Below, one piece after another: positions 47,582-61,800 of a stretch of 64,000 nt of DNA. Under the pieces are notes generated by a model. It worked only from the letters and a program-made list of their open reading frames with translations. It was not told the origin of the DNA and ran no database searches. The first letter of the stretch is position 1; each line of letters opens with the position of its first letter. The DNA lies in assembly GCA_965153455.1 (NCBI GenBank), contig OZ234495.1:5890001-5954000 (forward strand), read 5' to 3'. A program made the position numbers and the translations under genes. The stretch is from Sphagnum compactum. Taxonomy: Eukaryota > Bryophyta > Sphagnopsida > Sphagnales.

Positions 47582-50500
47582 AATGTTCCAATCTATCCGT
47601 TGATCTTTTACTAAACTCTGCAATTTGCCTTCTGAACTTTACCCGAGTGTTTCAGATTAATGGTCTATCTAGGCCATTAACCTCACAAATGTTGTTGATT
47701 CATTTTGGATGGACCAGAACTCAAGTATCATCCATTCAAACAGTTACCATCACTAGTTTGAAAAAAGGTTTATTCATTTTTGCCCTGAAGGATAGATAGT
47801 CTTGTATTTTTTGAAGGTTTTACAAGGTTTTTCTTTTAGAAGGTTTTTCTTATTCTTACAAGGAAACAATTGTTGGCATCACTACAATTGAGGTTCGGTG
47901 CTAATTAATTCTGAAGAGGGCCAATTGAGAAAGAAAGCAAAACCTAACCTCAGTTGGCTGAATTTTTTTGAGGATTGAAGGTAATTGTCCAAAACAATAG
48001 GATGCCCCCAATATCTCCATAAACCATGAAAGGACACAACATAGTTTGTTGAGAGCTGTCAAAATTTTGAAATATTCAGATTGAGGTTGCTAGAACTCAT
48101 TTCATTAATTATTTATGCATAAAATGAGAAGAGGGACCAAATATTAATGAAATATTGAATATTAATCACTCTGTTGAGCCCCACAAAGAAGACCAGGGTT
48201 GAAAAAACTCACCTCACCACCCCAAGTGGATGAAAATGTCAAAGAAAAATGTCCAGCCAGAGCTCCCCAGCAAACAAAAGATTTGTACTGATTCTGGGAA
48301 TTGATGAAATCTTGCCTGAAACCACATGGAAATAAATAAAAATAAAGGAAAAACACCCAGCAAGGGAACAAGAAAAGAAAAAAGAAATGACCGAAATAAA
48401 AACAAAAAGACCACACCAGGCAAGGGGCTGGGAAAAATTGTTAGCTAAATCCTTTAAATCAAATAAATGTTGAAAGTGTTTGAATACCATGCTTGAAGGC
48501 CCTCCATCTAAAAGGTGAATCAAATGGATGAATGCCAATGTGAACATATTTTTTAAGAAATCCAAATTTGCTTCTAACTCAAATTCCATTGAAAAACATG
48601 TGAACATGGCAAGGATAAAGAGCCTATAAAAAAGCAATGGTCTTCAAAAAGGCCAAAGGTGGGACCACAAGGCAAAGGCCTTTACAACACCCTATTCACC
48701 TCAGGGTTAGACTCTGACAAAGATGATGGGGCTTCGAGTGGGAAGAAAAGGATGGGGCTTCCAGAAGAAAGGCACCATCTGAAAGGAGGGTACTAAAGGT
48801 AAAACAACCACTAAGCCTTGTGCACATAACAAATGTTTTGCCTAAAGCTCCTCCCAATTGCTTAAAAAAAACTTTCATAACTGAATCTTAATCTATATAT
48901 GCTCAACCTTCCCCCTTTGAGTAGGCAAGAGAAGGCACCATTAGGGGAAAAATAAAAAAAGATGCCAAACAACAACATCATTAAGGTCTCGCACTATGCA
49001 GTTTAAAGAATATTTAAATGTCAATTGCACCTCTCACTTTAAGGCAATTTGCGACGTGCAAATATAACTAAAGCTTGGGGAACCCCAACAAAAAAAACTC
49101 TAAAGGGATCCAAATTTGAAAATCCATGCTCAAGTTGCTGGAGGGGGATAGGGGGCTTGGAGGGATGGGGCATTATCATCACCATTCGAAAAACTAGCTT
49201 AAAAAGCCTAACATTGCATGTAATGGCATGTCAAGCCAAGACACATCAATAAGGCATCATAATCGCAACAAAAGGTATCCCACTGAGGGGGCTTGATTCA
49301 TATTCTTGACATGCAATGAATGTTCAGTCAACCTATAGGTTCAAGATGCATTAACAAGACAAAACATGAAAAAAACAAAAGTTGCAATGACACAAGGGAA
49401 AAAGGGATGGGCCAAACATAAAAGGTTTGAAGTTTAAACTCACCATGATACCACAAATGAAAGTTCCACATTTGTTTAATCATGTCAAGTAAAGCTTTTA
49501 GGGTAAATAGGCCAATGAGCAAACATTTAAGAACTCAAAGGAGGTCAAATCCTCACACATTGTTCCTATGTTTCTGAAGTTCAAAGAACATTTGTAACCT
49601 TCCACTTAACGCTTCCAAATGTCACAAAAATTACTCTATTCGATAAAAGAATGGGGAAAATATGGGATGTTTGGTATAAAGGGGTTCAATGTTCAATAAT
49701 GAATAAATTAAACTAGATTAAAATTTTGAGCTTAGAATCTTTAAAAGTGAACTAATAATGAACTAAAACAAAATTATGGGTTAGAAACAAGTTCATTACA
49801 AGTTATGGATAAACATTCATATGAATGGAACTGCATGGTGTTGGGTTTCGTGACACAAATGGTGTCATCTAAATCTTTCAAAATTGTCTACTTATTGGAG
49901 GGTCTTTTGTCCCTACTATTTTATGACACCCCAAGTACCATTATTTGGCTTATATTCAAGATTTAATTGTGATGGCTCATAATTGGCCAAGGAAGATCTT
50001 GATGCTCTTATATTTGTAGCTGCCATTTTTGGAAGTTCTACAAAAAGGAAGTGTCCAAGGATAGACTCCTTGGGAGGTTGGGTTGTATGAATTTAAGGGC
50101 TACCATGTAGATTTTGGGTTGAGAGGAGATATGTTGTTGAGGACTGAAATATTGAAGGACTTAGATGGCTAAGATCGAGTAGAACATAAGATTGAGGATT
50201 AGAGAATCACTAAGCTAGTAAAAGGGAGCGTGCGGATCGACTAAGGAAGTGTGTGGAGTTTTTGTCACCAGAGTTGATCTGCAAAAGCTGAGGGGTTTTG
50301 GTTCGAATGTGTTTTCGCTGTTTCTTTTTGCTTGCTTTGCTGACGCAAATCAAAGACCTCAATGTATCTCAATGTTAGAAAGAAGCCAAATTAATGAAGT
50401 TCAACATCATGAAGGAAAGATTAAATTGAAAAGTTGATTAGAGGTTTTGTTCTTGGACTGATATTGATTTCAGCCTAAAGCTTTTTGTGGTAATTTGAAA

Positions 50501-52152
50501 TGGTCTGGGCAGGGCCAGAGCGATATCAGCTTTTCCAAGTCTCCAATTTTGGGTGAACGAACGAACGCAGGTGTTTTAGATTAGTTGTTGTCAGTTCTAT
50601 GGAGGGAAGCTTAGAACCCTGCTTGCTACCTTAAGAAATATAGAGGATGAGTGTTGCATTGACATCATTTTCCAAAATATGTTTGACATCAAGAGAGTTT
50701 GGAAAGGCAATGGTGACCTCAGATTTAGACTTGAATCAGTGGTGTGGCCTGAATCAGAGCAAGAAAGAGTAATGCAGGATGGTGATGTTGTCAGCTGGTT
50801 GCTTTAGTGTTCCAGGTAAGATAACAAAATTGTCATTCATATGAACGTTCACAACCTCATTTTTCATTACACTTCCACATGTTTAAGGCATAGAGAAATG
50901 TGTGTGTATAGATATCATTATAGATGACGTTGTGGAAAATTTAGACTTGGACATCAACATGAACAAGGTTAAAGGGTAGTAATAACATCATGGTTAAGTA
51001 TCCACAAAATATTTTTAAATTATTCTCATTTCTTTAGACCAAATAATACATTGTCAACAATGCCTAGGAATCAATATTCTCATACTTCCAATTGAACTTG
51101 AATATTTAATTTTTTGTAGTTAATAGTTATTGTTTGGATACTTAGAGGCTTAACCCTAAATATATCGAAATTTCCATTCACGAATCTCAATGTTTTCAAT
51201 ATTTTGACTTGCCAATTATTTGACTGTTGAGTACAATAGAGATATCTGTAATGTGAAGGAAACACGACATCAATATCCTAAGTTTGGTCATCAAGGGAGT
51301 GAGAACTTTTCTTTACAAATTAAATACTTGAGGAATGAAACTTAGATTATCACAAAATTCAGTGTAATCTGAATTTCATCTTGTTTTCCTTATCTTTTTT
51401 TCTCTTTTGAGTGCTTCACTATTATTGTGCTCTACCATACTTACTTATGTGCATTTAAAAAGAAGAAAAAAACATGTTTTGTAAGTTGAAAAGCTTAGTT
51501 TTCTTATTGTTATTTTTTCATTACTCCTTTTGCACATGGAACCTTAAGTGTAAGCTGCCATCCTCTGTTGAGTCTGAAATTTTAATGAAGGTGAAGGGCC
51601 CCTCACATACACTAGAGATATTCAATGGGTTGTTTCACATGAATAAGGGGCTTCATCTCCTCAAATAAATTAGGATTCACAACTACCACAAATTACAATG
51701 CTTCTGAGCTTCAATCTGATTGTTGAAAAATAAAGAAACAAGCAGCTCATCACATAATGGCTCGGACCAACAAAATCTGGGAACCATGTAACATGAATAA
51801 TAAGTAATTTTGAATGAATTTGATCAAAACCGCAGCTCAGAGAGTCAGCTAAGTCTTCAAGCCAAATTTGTATCCCTTCCCTCTGGGTAGAGCCCACAAA
51901 TTTGCCAGAAAGAAAGCAAATGCAAGGAAAATGGAATCACAGGACAGAGTTGTAAGCATACAAAAGGCTTGATTTTAATTGCATTCTTGCATGACATCAA
52001 CCACAGAATACCGACACCATGAAGCAGGTATGCTGAGTGACCTAGCCACATATCACTGAACTTCAGCACATAAGTAACAGTTTGACCTCAAGACAGAGCA
52101 AATCAATGTGCTCACAATAACCCCAGCAGTCAAAACAAAAGTACGCTAATCC
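47582..52152. other. intergenic DNA, no gene recognised
   Basis: The longest open frame (48239-48637, minus, 132 codons) is Phe-rich and low-complexity with no recognised domain. Composition is more balanced than in the 34-44 kb region. Nothing resembling an RNA gene or intact element was identified. Confidence 0.4.
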
Positions 52153-52295
52153 ATACATACATCACAGCTTCTCCCTTGGGGAATATGACCATTCCACATA
52201 TGTCCTTGAGGGTAAACCTTTGCACATACATCACAAGTTCTCCCTTGGGGAATATGATCATCCCACATATGTGCTTGAGAGTAATCCTTTGCACA
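52153..52295. repeat. 69-bp tandem duplication 3' of the CCCH gene
   Basis: Two copies of a 69-bp unit (for example CTCCCTTGGGGAATATGA at 52171 and 52240, CCTTTGCACA at 52217 and 52286), about 88% identical by eye. It lies roughly 0.5 kb past the stop codon of the minus-strand zinc-finger gene and could fall in its 3' UTR. Confidence 0.75.
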
Positions 52296-52777
52296 AAACT
52301 ACTGCAAATCAGTACAAACTTGATCACTGCAACCTTTCTGCAGCTTCTTCAGTCAATCAAGTCCCACCCACAGATGGAAGTCCAGCCTGCAAGCTTGCAT
52401 AGCAAATCAATGGTTTGACAAAACTGACCCTGTGATCCTTTTGACAGGATCTCAAACTTCATGGGAAAAAGATTCACTTCCAAAATTTAATTGAAGGAGA
52501 CTTTCAGATTGAACAGCACAAGTTGTGGGAAAACTCTAACCCATATTGACCTCAGCATCAAGAATAAACAAATTGCAAGCTACCATGAGAGCTCTGAAAC
52601 CCACACTTGATTCCAAATCAGCAAACCATCTAACTACCTCTATATCTACGGGTGAATAACATATTGTACAAGAACTTGTTTGTATGGCACCATCGGATGG
52701 GGCTAACAGACCATCAACATATCTATATCTATATTCCTGTTACAACTTGTTTGTAAAATCCAGACAGAACTTCACTG

Positions 52778-55700
52778 TCAAGATTCTTTGTCCTTTTGCA
52801 GAAGAAAAGATGGCTTGAGCTGAGTTTCCAACCCAGATACCGCTTCTCCATGTTTGAGCAAAGAAGTGAGTTGGAGTCTTTTCTTCCGCCACCCAAACCT
52901 TTCAGGCTCCTGAACTGTGTTGCTGATAGTTTCTGTTCCTACATCATTAAGACTTATAAACTCTGCAATTTCATCACTTGGTTCAACCAACTCCTTGCTT
53001 GAGCTATCTCTTTGAATTTGGTCACCAATAGGATTTTCCGTAACAAAATAGCGGCGTTTCCGCTTGCCAGTGATTTTTTGGTCCTTCATAGGTGCAATGT
53101 GTTGCTCCTTCTTCTTTGGATGATGGAGCTTACAGGTACCAATAAGAGGGCACTTTCCTGTTTCTGCATAGACCGGGCAAACGTACGTGTGCTTCTTGTT
53201 GCACTGCCACACAGAAAGTGCCCAAAACAAGCACAAATTAATCGTTCAGTCAACAGGAAGTGTAGAATTCTCGACCACACAACTCATAACATTAGAATCC
53301 TAGTGAAAACTAAAGTAGCTCACATGTCCAGAAAGAAAAAGTTGGCTCACCAAATCCCCATCTGCACAGTAGCCCCGGAGAAAGCCCTCACAAACTGCAG
53401 CTTTTGGATTGACATTAACATGCCGGTACGGACAACACTCATTTGTACACAGACCTGCCAATGACAGGATTAGGCATTCCAAGTTTAGAAACTGATCAAA
53501 CTGTCTATGAAAACAAGAAACCAACATAGAAGTTTTACAGCTTAGAAAACAAAGTTGGTTACCTTCCAAGAAATATGAGCAGTCTGGCATCCGTTCAGGA
53601 ATCACCTGGAATCATACAGCAGACAAGCCTCGTAAATCAGCACTCCAAAGAAAAGGTTTTTACTAACTCACGCATCAGTGGCACATGACCTAACTGTAAG
53701 TTCCTTGCAGTCGCAAGAAGACAAGTAAACGTTTGTTCCTCTTAATCTTGATATAAGACTGCGAGGCACTAGGGATGCACAGATTTGAGTCAGAACTTCA
53801 GAATCAATGGAGGCCCAACAGTTTCCTTAAATTATATTTCCAATGAAGCTGAAATGACTGATACGTAAGCTCATCCTCCCAATTCACATGTGGCTTCTGA
53901 GCTTTTAGGTTCATCAGGCATGTCCACTTCATGTGCAATGCAACCCAGTATTCAAACATACCTTATGAGTCAGGAGGCATGTTGAATCATCACAGGAGCC
54001 CTTCAAAAACTTCGTACAGACAGCCACTTTATCAGGATCATGAATAAAAGGGCATTTGCCATCACCCTTGTTGCATTTGCCAAACCTTGTATAAAATTGA
54101 CAGAATGTCTGTTTCTTGGCACGGCGGAAGCGTGCATTGTGGAGACTCCACCGAACCTTTTCACTGGCGAATGCACGAGTTGCTGTCTTGGGATCCCTCA
54201 CAAGCTGATTTCCACTTCCAACACGGACATACCTGCAAGTGGGAGGTTTACATTATGTGTATTCACATCCATTCAACTGACTCCTTGATGATTATTTGCC
54301 AAAGAAGAAGAGTGAGAAACAGAGAACTTGATTGCACAAGGTGGCCAGCAAAGAACAATAGTAGGAATCCTTGAAAACCTGCCATCCTCCCAATCATAAG
54401 CATCAAAGAAAAACCTGAAGGACACATGAGCCAGTGCACAGAGAGAAAATACTTACACAGCTCCTCCAATTTGGGACCTTTTTGGTGTCAAGAGTGCAGA
54501 TGTATCAAGTCCACCAGGCAAAGCAGAGGTGCCACCATTTCCAGCAGGCCCTTGAAGATCTGAAAAAGAGTTGTAAGGACTGGTCAGACATAGACTACCA
54601 TCTCCATTATTAATAGAGACTAACTGCAATATGGCTGCCTACCGAAGGTGATTATTGTTCAAGAAGAACTGAGAAGTTGGTGCAATGGGTGAGAGGAAGC
54701 AACACCACATCAATCATGCAGTCCCATACATGTCTTTAACAAAGGTCAATCAACGTTCAAGAAAGAGCAATATGTATTTCTATACCAGGAAGACGTTGCA
54801 ATGTGTGCCGTGAAGAATCCATTTTGTATGCAACCAAACCAACCCACACAATCCGTTCTCCTGGTAAATCACAACGAGGAAGAAATAAGATATCCCTTGC
54901 AGCAGACACAGCCAATTTACATTGCATTGAGGAAACTGCATCCACGTAAGGAGAGAACAAGTCGTTGCACTCTGGGTCCAATGTTAGCACAATGAATTAA
55001 GTACATAACAAACAAGCATGGAGGAAATAGAGAAAAATGATATCACACTGGAAACACTTGTAGTAAGTAAGAAATTCCAGCATGATCCTAAATACATGAG
55101 GAGTCCACCCCAATGCCCCAACATACGTGGAGGTAACTTTGCAGCTCGTACACCCTTTCGAGCAGCTCTTTTGTCAGCCTTAGCTTTTACAGCAGCAGTG
55201 GTTGCAACAACCACTGCCTCCTTCCTCTGCCTCTTTTTCTTCTCTGCTTCAGCGACTGCCTTTGTTGCAGCCTATTGTACACAGCAGTTACAGACACACA
55301 CAAATCTCTCTTCAATGCATATCATGATTGCTGAACATCTGATATTTCACATCACTTCCTCCATATACAGACTTCAATTACCAGGTTTAGGGCAGAGGGC
55401 AACCAAATGGTAACTAAGAAGCAGAAAGGGAAAAATGAAGCAGGCTGACCTCACTGGCTAGCTTGGATCGATTCTCAAGGGATTTTGTCCACTTAAGGTT
55501 TGCACCGTGCTGACTTACAACACCTGAGCGGCGTAGGGAGAAACCATCAGCTGAACGAGTATATACAGGCTGTGCAGATCGGAATCCCTGCAGTTTTTTG
55601 CTGCAAGCAAGCACAAGTAATGATCAACACTCTTGTTGTTCTTCCCAGAATATTTCTACCCACTCATGCACAAATTGAATACTACTTAAGACAGTATTTG

Positions 55701-58700
55701 ACAGATTGCACAAACCAGGACAGGGAGAAGACAACACTGTGCCTGGTTGAGGTTTAGATGAGCCGGCATCCTTCCAAGACCAGTCACTTCAAATCTAATC
55801 CTTCAGAAGGAGATGAAAAGTGCAGTGGAATGGGCAAGACAGATTGCTATCCCATGAGCAAAAGCCTATCAAACCTAAACCCATTCAGGTGCCTACAAGG
55901 GACCAGTTCCAGGATGACACTCAAAAAAATGCTGTGATGTGCATTTAGACCACAAGTGAACAAGAGACTAATAAGATGACCTGCAGACTTCTTCTCAGTT
56001 AACTGCAATCAATTGGTTTCAATGAAAAGACGTATTTATGTGTAGGCCCAAGGGGCATCAAGTTGTGAGGTTTCTTCATTGATGCAACCGCAAACCACAA
56101 CAGAAAAAAACAAGGGTTGCATAGCTAGATGACATCATCAGTGCAAACACTCATACCCGAGGTGAAAAAGGAGTGATCCTTTTTTGGCTTCAGGTAAAGT
56201 CCTTCGCCTCCGTAGACGAGGTGTCAATGTACCAGTCCTCTTCCAAGGGAACAAAGCAGGAGAAACGCTGCTACCTCGGACACTCATCACAGCAGCAGGC
56301 ACCTTGCTTTCACCACCCAAGGTCCATACCCAGGAAGAGCCACGAGCTGGACGCTTCTTCTGGCTCAAAACTGCGGAAGTGCAAAGATGGTAAATTTCCC
56401 AAATACACCCCCATATACAAGTCGCCAATCTTCATTCCAAGGACTTGAACAAATAGGTTTATGAGGGTCAAATCAGTGAAGTGATTTTTTGTCAAAGAGA
56501 GGATGTACTTCCAGTGACTTGGGGAGGAAAACATTTGGAAATACTTTGTGGCGAGGAAGCTGTCACAGATACATGCCTGCTGTCGTGGCAGTTCACAGCT
56601 TGAGTCAGTAAGAAAACAACTACAACTAGCAAAAAGAGTAGGGTGTATAGGAATGCCACCTCTGCCAAGTTTTGTCTTCTGAATTTGGAATTGCCAATTC
56701 CTCTGGCGGCTCCCCTCTGCCAGTCCATCAGCAAACCTCCCTACAGATCCATCCTGCAAACCAGTTTTGTCGCTAATTTCCTTGCCAATATTGTTACGCA
56801 CTAGCTGGTTGGTCTTTCTTTTGACATACACATCCACTGGTGGCCACCCTAGTGTAAAATCACTGCTGTGTGGCACAGGAGGTGTCACAACTACAGACGA
56901 CTGAACCAATGGAGCAGCAACAAGCTGATTTGCCTTTCTTCGCATATATAACCTAGATCCAGATGGCACATTACCAGCAGCACTGCTACTTGGTCTGATT
57001 GTTGAGGTATCCAATAGGTTGGAAGCAACAGTAGCAGTGTCTTGTGTTGTGTGCGTGTGGCGGGCAATGTCTTGTAATATCTCTGCAGCAAGATGCTCAG
57101 AACCAGACACTGCTGATTGAGAGATTGGTGGCAGGGATCTACTTTGGTCTACCAAAGCTGGCCACACTTGTGTATTCTGAGAGGAAGAGGAAACAGGATG
57201 TATCGATTGTGCTATATCATGCTCTCCTGTTCTGCTTGTGTCATGAAATGTCATCATCTTATCAGTAGAGTTAGTGACAGTTGAATCTGACAATTGGCTT
57301 GACCGGGATACGTGACTCCTGCTTAAGGGATCAAAGGCAGTAAAGGCAGAGTCCTTAATATCCATTGGAGTAGATCTAGATGGCCCTGATGGAACATTCA
57401 CATGGACACTAGTGCTTGGCAAACCTGTAATCGGAGGTGCAGGGAACCTCACAAGAGTATTCTTCCTTTTCCGCACATATGCAGCAGACCCAGGAGCAAC
57501 CACAGATCTAGGTGCAGTTGGCAAGCTTGATGACTTGACGACTGCTGTATTTGTGGACATGCTACTTGTAGGTGGTCGAGGTACATTTGCAGATCTTGGA
57601 GATTGTCGCTGACCAGACTGCTTGATGGTTGCTTGATGGTTCACTGTTGTCGTGCTGCCTACTGCCACTGTATGAACACTCACAGATCCTCGAGTACTTC
57701 TCTGGGCAGCTTGGTTAGTGTTTGCCAAACTAGATGGGTTACTAGCTGCACCAGAATCTCTACGCCATATGTTACCTCCAGAAGGATGACTGGCTGAACT
57801 TCCACCTGTGCGCAATCGAGGCTGTGGCAATTGTGCTGCACCAACTGCTCTCTGCAAAGATTTCCCAGGAGGAGAATGTGTGTGTACTTCCTTGAAGCTT
57901 GGGGACAGGCCAGTTTGAAAGGTTCCTTCTATTCCATGGTCTGTCTGCACATGTACTTCTGTTTGCACAATTTCATGTTGATCAGGTGCACTGACAACAT
58001 CCCCATCAGTCAGGCATCTTGCTGTGGCATCTGAGACCATGATCTCTTCTCTTGAGGAAATGAAGGTTTCTTTCTCAGAAGGTTTACAATCATTTATTTG
58101 CACTTGCTTGACATCTTCTCCTTCACCTTTAGCAACAAAATCCTGTACAAATTGTAGCTGGGGTGGTACCATCTCTTTAGACTGGACCATAATTGCTTCC
58201 TTTCTGTCATGCACATCAAAAGTTGGCACTACTTCTGTCGATCCTTGTGGAGAAGAATCAATGACTTCCTGGGCACCAATTGTCTCTTTGCCAGGTGAAG
58301 TGTTACTCTGATTCCCATCCACAACTGGAGGCAAAGCAAAATCTGGCAATTGAGCCTGCGTGGATGGTTCACAAACCTCAAGAGGCCTCTTTCTTTGTCG
58401 CTTCTCAACTTCAATTGCATCAGGAATTGCTGCAATTAGGTTGGTGCCAAAAAGTCGTACTTCCCGCATCATTGGACTTACAGGCCTTCCAGCAGAAGGT
58501 GTGGCTCTTTCTGGCTTCTCATTGCTAAATTGTTGTTCCGCAAGCTTCTCAGTGTGTGGTTGAGAAATTTCAATCTTGATGGGAGAGACAGGGTGATTCT
58601 CTTGCAAGTGCTCAAGCAACAGCAGATCCCCAACTTCTGAAGATGACTTTACAGTTCCTAACGTACTCAGTAGAGCTTCTCGAGACATGCTCACATTACC

Positions 58701-61613
58701 TTCTTCAATGTTCAAATCTAGTATCTCTATGTTCACCTCACGTTCCTCTGTTTGCAACCACTGAGACTTCTTTTTCTCCTTGTCCTGCAAAGAAGGCTCA
58801 GGAAACAAAAGCAAGGACCTCAAACCTGAAGAACTATCACACTTTCTATCCTTACCTGTGCACAGAGATCCCTGTTGATCACCATGCTTTTCTGTTGTGG
58901 CTGCCACACATGAAGGTGACCAGCTCCTTTGCTTGGAGTTCAAACTCGAAGGAATCTGTTCTTGTACAATGCTTAACACTGGTTTATCTGAAACCTCTAC
59001 AGAGGTTGAACCTAATATTGTCTTCCCTGAGGTAAATTCCTTGACATTCTCAGCTTTATGGCCAGTGTAAATCACTTTCTGGACAGGTCTTCCAAAATTC
59101 AGATTTTCATTCATTGCTTGCTTCTCCCCCCATTCCTGTGACAATCTTTGTGACCAATGTGGCGTTTCCCCTCCAATTTTAATAGGCTGACCAGTGTCCA
59201 TTTCCATAGACTCTGCTTTCTTAAGGCTGGTCCCATCCTCTACTGAATGAGAAGGTCTTCTTGAAAGCGTTGAGTGTGATTTTTCTGGCTGTAATGACTT
59301 TGACCTTGGCATCTGTTCAGCACAATTCACCAGAACGACTTGTTGCTTTGGCACAATACTATGGCCAGGCACTAACTTTCCTGAAGATGCTTTTGTAGTT
59401 GCCAGGCCCTGCTCCCTTGCTGACAAGCTATCTTTCTCATCACTGTTCGAGGAGAGCTCGGCTACCATTGGAACAGGATAGGGAGAAGAATTATGCTGTG
59501 GTGTTGCAGATAATTCCTTGATTCCTTGTTTGATAGATTTTTCTTGCACACCCATATTTTTCAGGTCTGAGTTAGTATCATGCCAAAAATCTTGCTGTTG
59601 CTCACTTAAAATAGATGCTACTGGTACTCTGTCCTTCACTGCCTTATTCAGAGTCTCTTGCTTTTCAGCTTCCCAGTTTTGGCTGGATGGTAAAACACTT
59701 GATATCTCTTGACAAACTTGAGGAGAAGTCATATGTGAGGACAACAACATCTTCCCATTCCCCAATCGTTTTGAATGCTCTGACCCAGAAGATATCTTTT
59801 GTCGTATTGGTGAAACACTTTTCCATGATGTATTCCCCTCTGCCTTGAGATCTGGAGAAGTTATAGATATCTTAGAAGAAAGAGAGCTCTTTCCTTCAGG
59901 TTTAAGTACCTTACTTTTCTCCTTGTGATTTCCTTCAAAGCTCCTTGTGTGTTGTTTACCATCCCTGTGGTGCTCTTCCTTCCTCAGATCAGTCCAACCT
60001 GATATGTCATCCGGGTGACCTTCATACTTCAGCCTGCCTTCAAGTAAAGACTTCCCAGAAGCAGAACCCTGTCTAATAGTACCCTGTCCAAGTCGGCTTT
60101 TCCTTGACAGTGGTGTATCCAAACTACTCTCCTTGAGCACACTTATGTCAGAACTCAATGGTTGCTGCCTATTGGGGTGTACCCATTGCTGAATTCTTGT
60201 GGGAGTGTCAGAATCTTTGTGTCGTTGGGTGAACCTTGGAGGTGAATCTTCATTGTCCATGTCTTGAAGCTCTCTCCTCCCTTTGTGTGACTCACCTGTA
60301 CTATTTCTTGTATCATTACCTCGAGGTGGAGGACTGTATGAAGCCTTTCGTTTTGGCAAGAAGTCATGTCTCTTCACAGGGTGGTCAGTATCATTTTCGT
60401 GACTCGAAGGCCTGGGTGGTGGTCCATTGAACTTGGGATGCAGTGACACATCTTGAGGCACATCTTCCGGGAATTTGAGACGATCCCTGAGCCTCGGGGA
60501 TGCCACTCCTCTCTCAGGGCGAAGTGACTCAGGTGACCGGAACCTATTCCTATCAAAGTGGGAGGAGGTATGCTTGACTCTTGACTCTTGCAAGAACGCC
60601 ATGTTTCCATCCAGCCTTCTCCGCGGTGGAGGAGACCACGAAGGTGGTCGTCTCCGCTGGCCATCTTTGAACTCGTCATCCCCCCTCCTTGTTGTTCCCT
60701 TCCACGTCTCAGAAAGATCTCTGGGAGGAGGAGGAGCATCAGACTCCATACTACTACTTCCAGGTCCTTGGCCATCCCTTAACCTCTTCCGAAGAGGCGG
60801 TTGCATACTACTTGCAGAAAAACTATCTATGTATCTTTGATTCCTCTGGTATCTCTCCCGGTCAGCATCTGAATACTCCTCCCGACCCCTTTTGAAGAAA
60901 GTACCCTCTGAACGATACAACAATCTGGGAGGCGATGGACTGCGAGCACCAGCAGCAAAACCACCACCAGGAGGTTCAACAACCCTGGTTTGCCTCCTGG
61001 AATGCTCGATTGCTTCCTTCGTTTCAAAGCCCGGAGGAAGGAGATGATAAAGCATCTGAGCAGGAGGAGGAGGAGGAGCCGCCACCTCTCTCGACAACGG
61101 GAGGCCTTTGTCTTCCAAACCGTTTCCAGGCCAACCACGAAAGCTCCGTCTCTCGGAGTCCTCATACAACGAGGAGGAGTAGTCGCTGCTCCTTCCCACT
61201 ACAACCTCGAGTTGCTCCCTCTCGTCTCTACACGAAGAACTATGCCTGCTTGCTACCATATCGACCCGAGGAAAACCCCCGACCGCCGCCGGTAACCTCT
61301 GCTGTTGCTGCAGCACAATCCCTCCCGCGTCGTCTACGAAACCCGGTGGAACTAACCCCATCATCGTACTTGCCTGGTGAGACGAAGCTATCTGCTGTTG
61401 CTGTCGTCCATGTATAGCGGCGGCTCCCCCTTCCCACACCCCTCCTTGCTGCTGCTGTCCTCCTCCCCAGGCTCTAGTTCTAAATCCCTCACCTGTTTGC
61501 CGCCATTCCCAGGAAGACAAAGACTCACCGCCTCCCCCACCACCAAAACCTGGAGGCAAGCCTGGCGACAAGGAAGAAGACTGCGGAATTGCGGCACTCC
61601 CTCGCAACGCCAT
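52778..61613 (-). CDS. C3H7: five-CCCH zinc-finger protein, ZC3H3/AtC3H7-like, ten exons
   Basis: In animals ZC3H3 couples polyadenylation, nuclear export and PAXT/exosome decay of poly(A) RNA; the plant protein is presumed nuclear and RNA-binding. Exons: 61613-56660 (donor uncertain, 56573 also keeps phase), 56370-56157, 55600-55450, 55271-55127, 54860-54786, 54559-54457, 54232-53962, 53605-53563, 53454-53351, 53203-52778. Phases agree throughout, giving about 2161 residues. Five CCCH fingers lie at about 1924-2041: CQFYTRFGKC, CTKFLKGSC, CSYFLEGLC, CEGFLRGYC and CPVYAETGKC starts. Before them are family blocks FPWKR, VYTRSADGFSLRR, LKWTKSLENRSK and VAYKMDSSRHTLQRL, plus four YxRxxNxLV repeats (near 1376, 1554, 1593 and 1881). 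Exon 1 encodes a low-complexity region with three PPGF motifs, and RS/PPP-rich parts. The start is the ATG at 61613 (MALRGSAAIP); further upstream the frame has only TTG. Confidence 0.88.
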
Positions 61614-61793
61614 AGCCCGCCCCCCACCCTCCCACCCAAAAAACAAAAATCCGCCTAGTCCTCAAACCCTTAAAACCTTTCACCACTAAACCCAAAAGAA
61701 GAAATCACAAAACCATGCACTACCGCGAACCAAAACTGTTAATAATCTAAGTACCAAATCGCTTAAAGATCACAGAGACGGACAGACAGACAG

Positions 61794-61800
<7 letters not shown>

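Noticed and set aside
48239-48637. 132-codon minus-strand open frame
   Set aside because: Phe/Leu-rich low complexity, no motif, no support from splice sites or neighbours.
56310-56573. Continuation of the large minus-strand open frame of the CCCH gene to 56310
   Set aside because: The tail has no family resemblance, and the next exon (56370-56157), in another frame, carries the conserved FPWKR block with a good acceptor.
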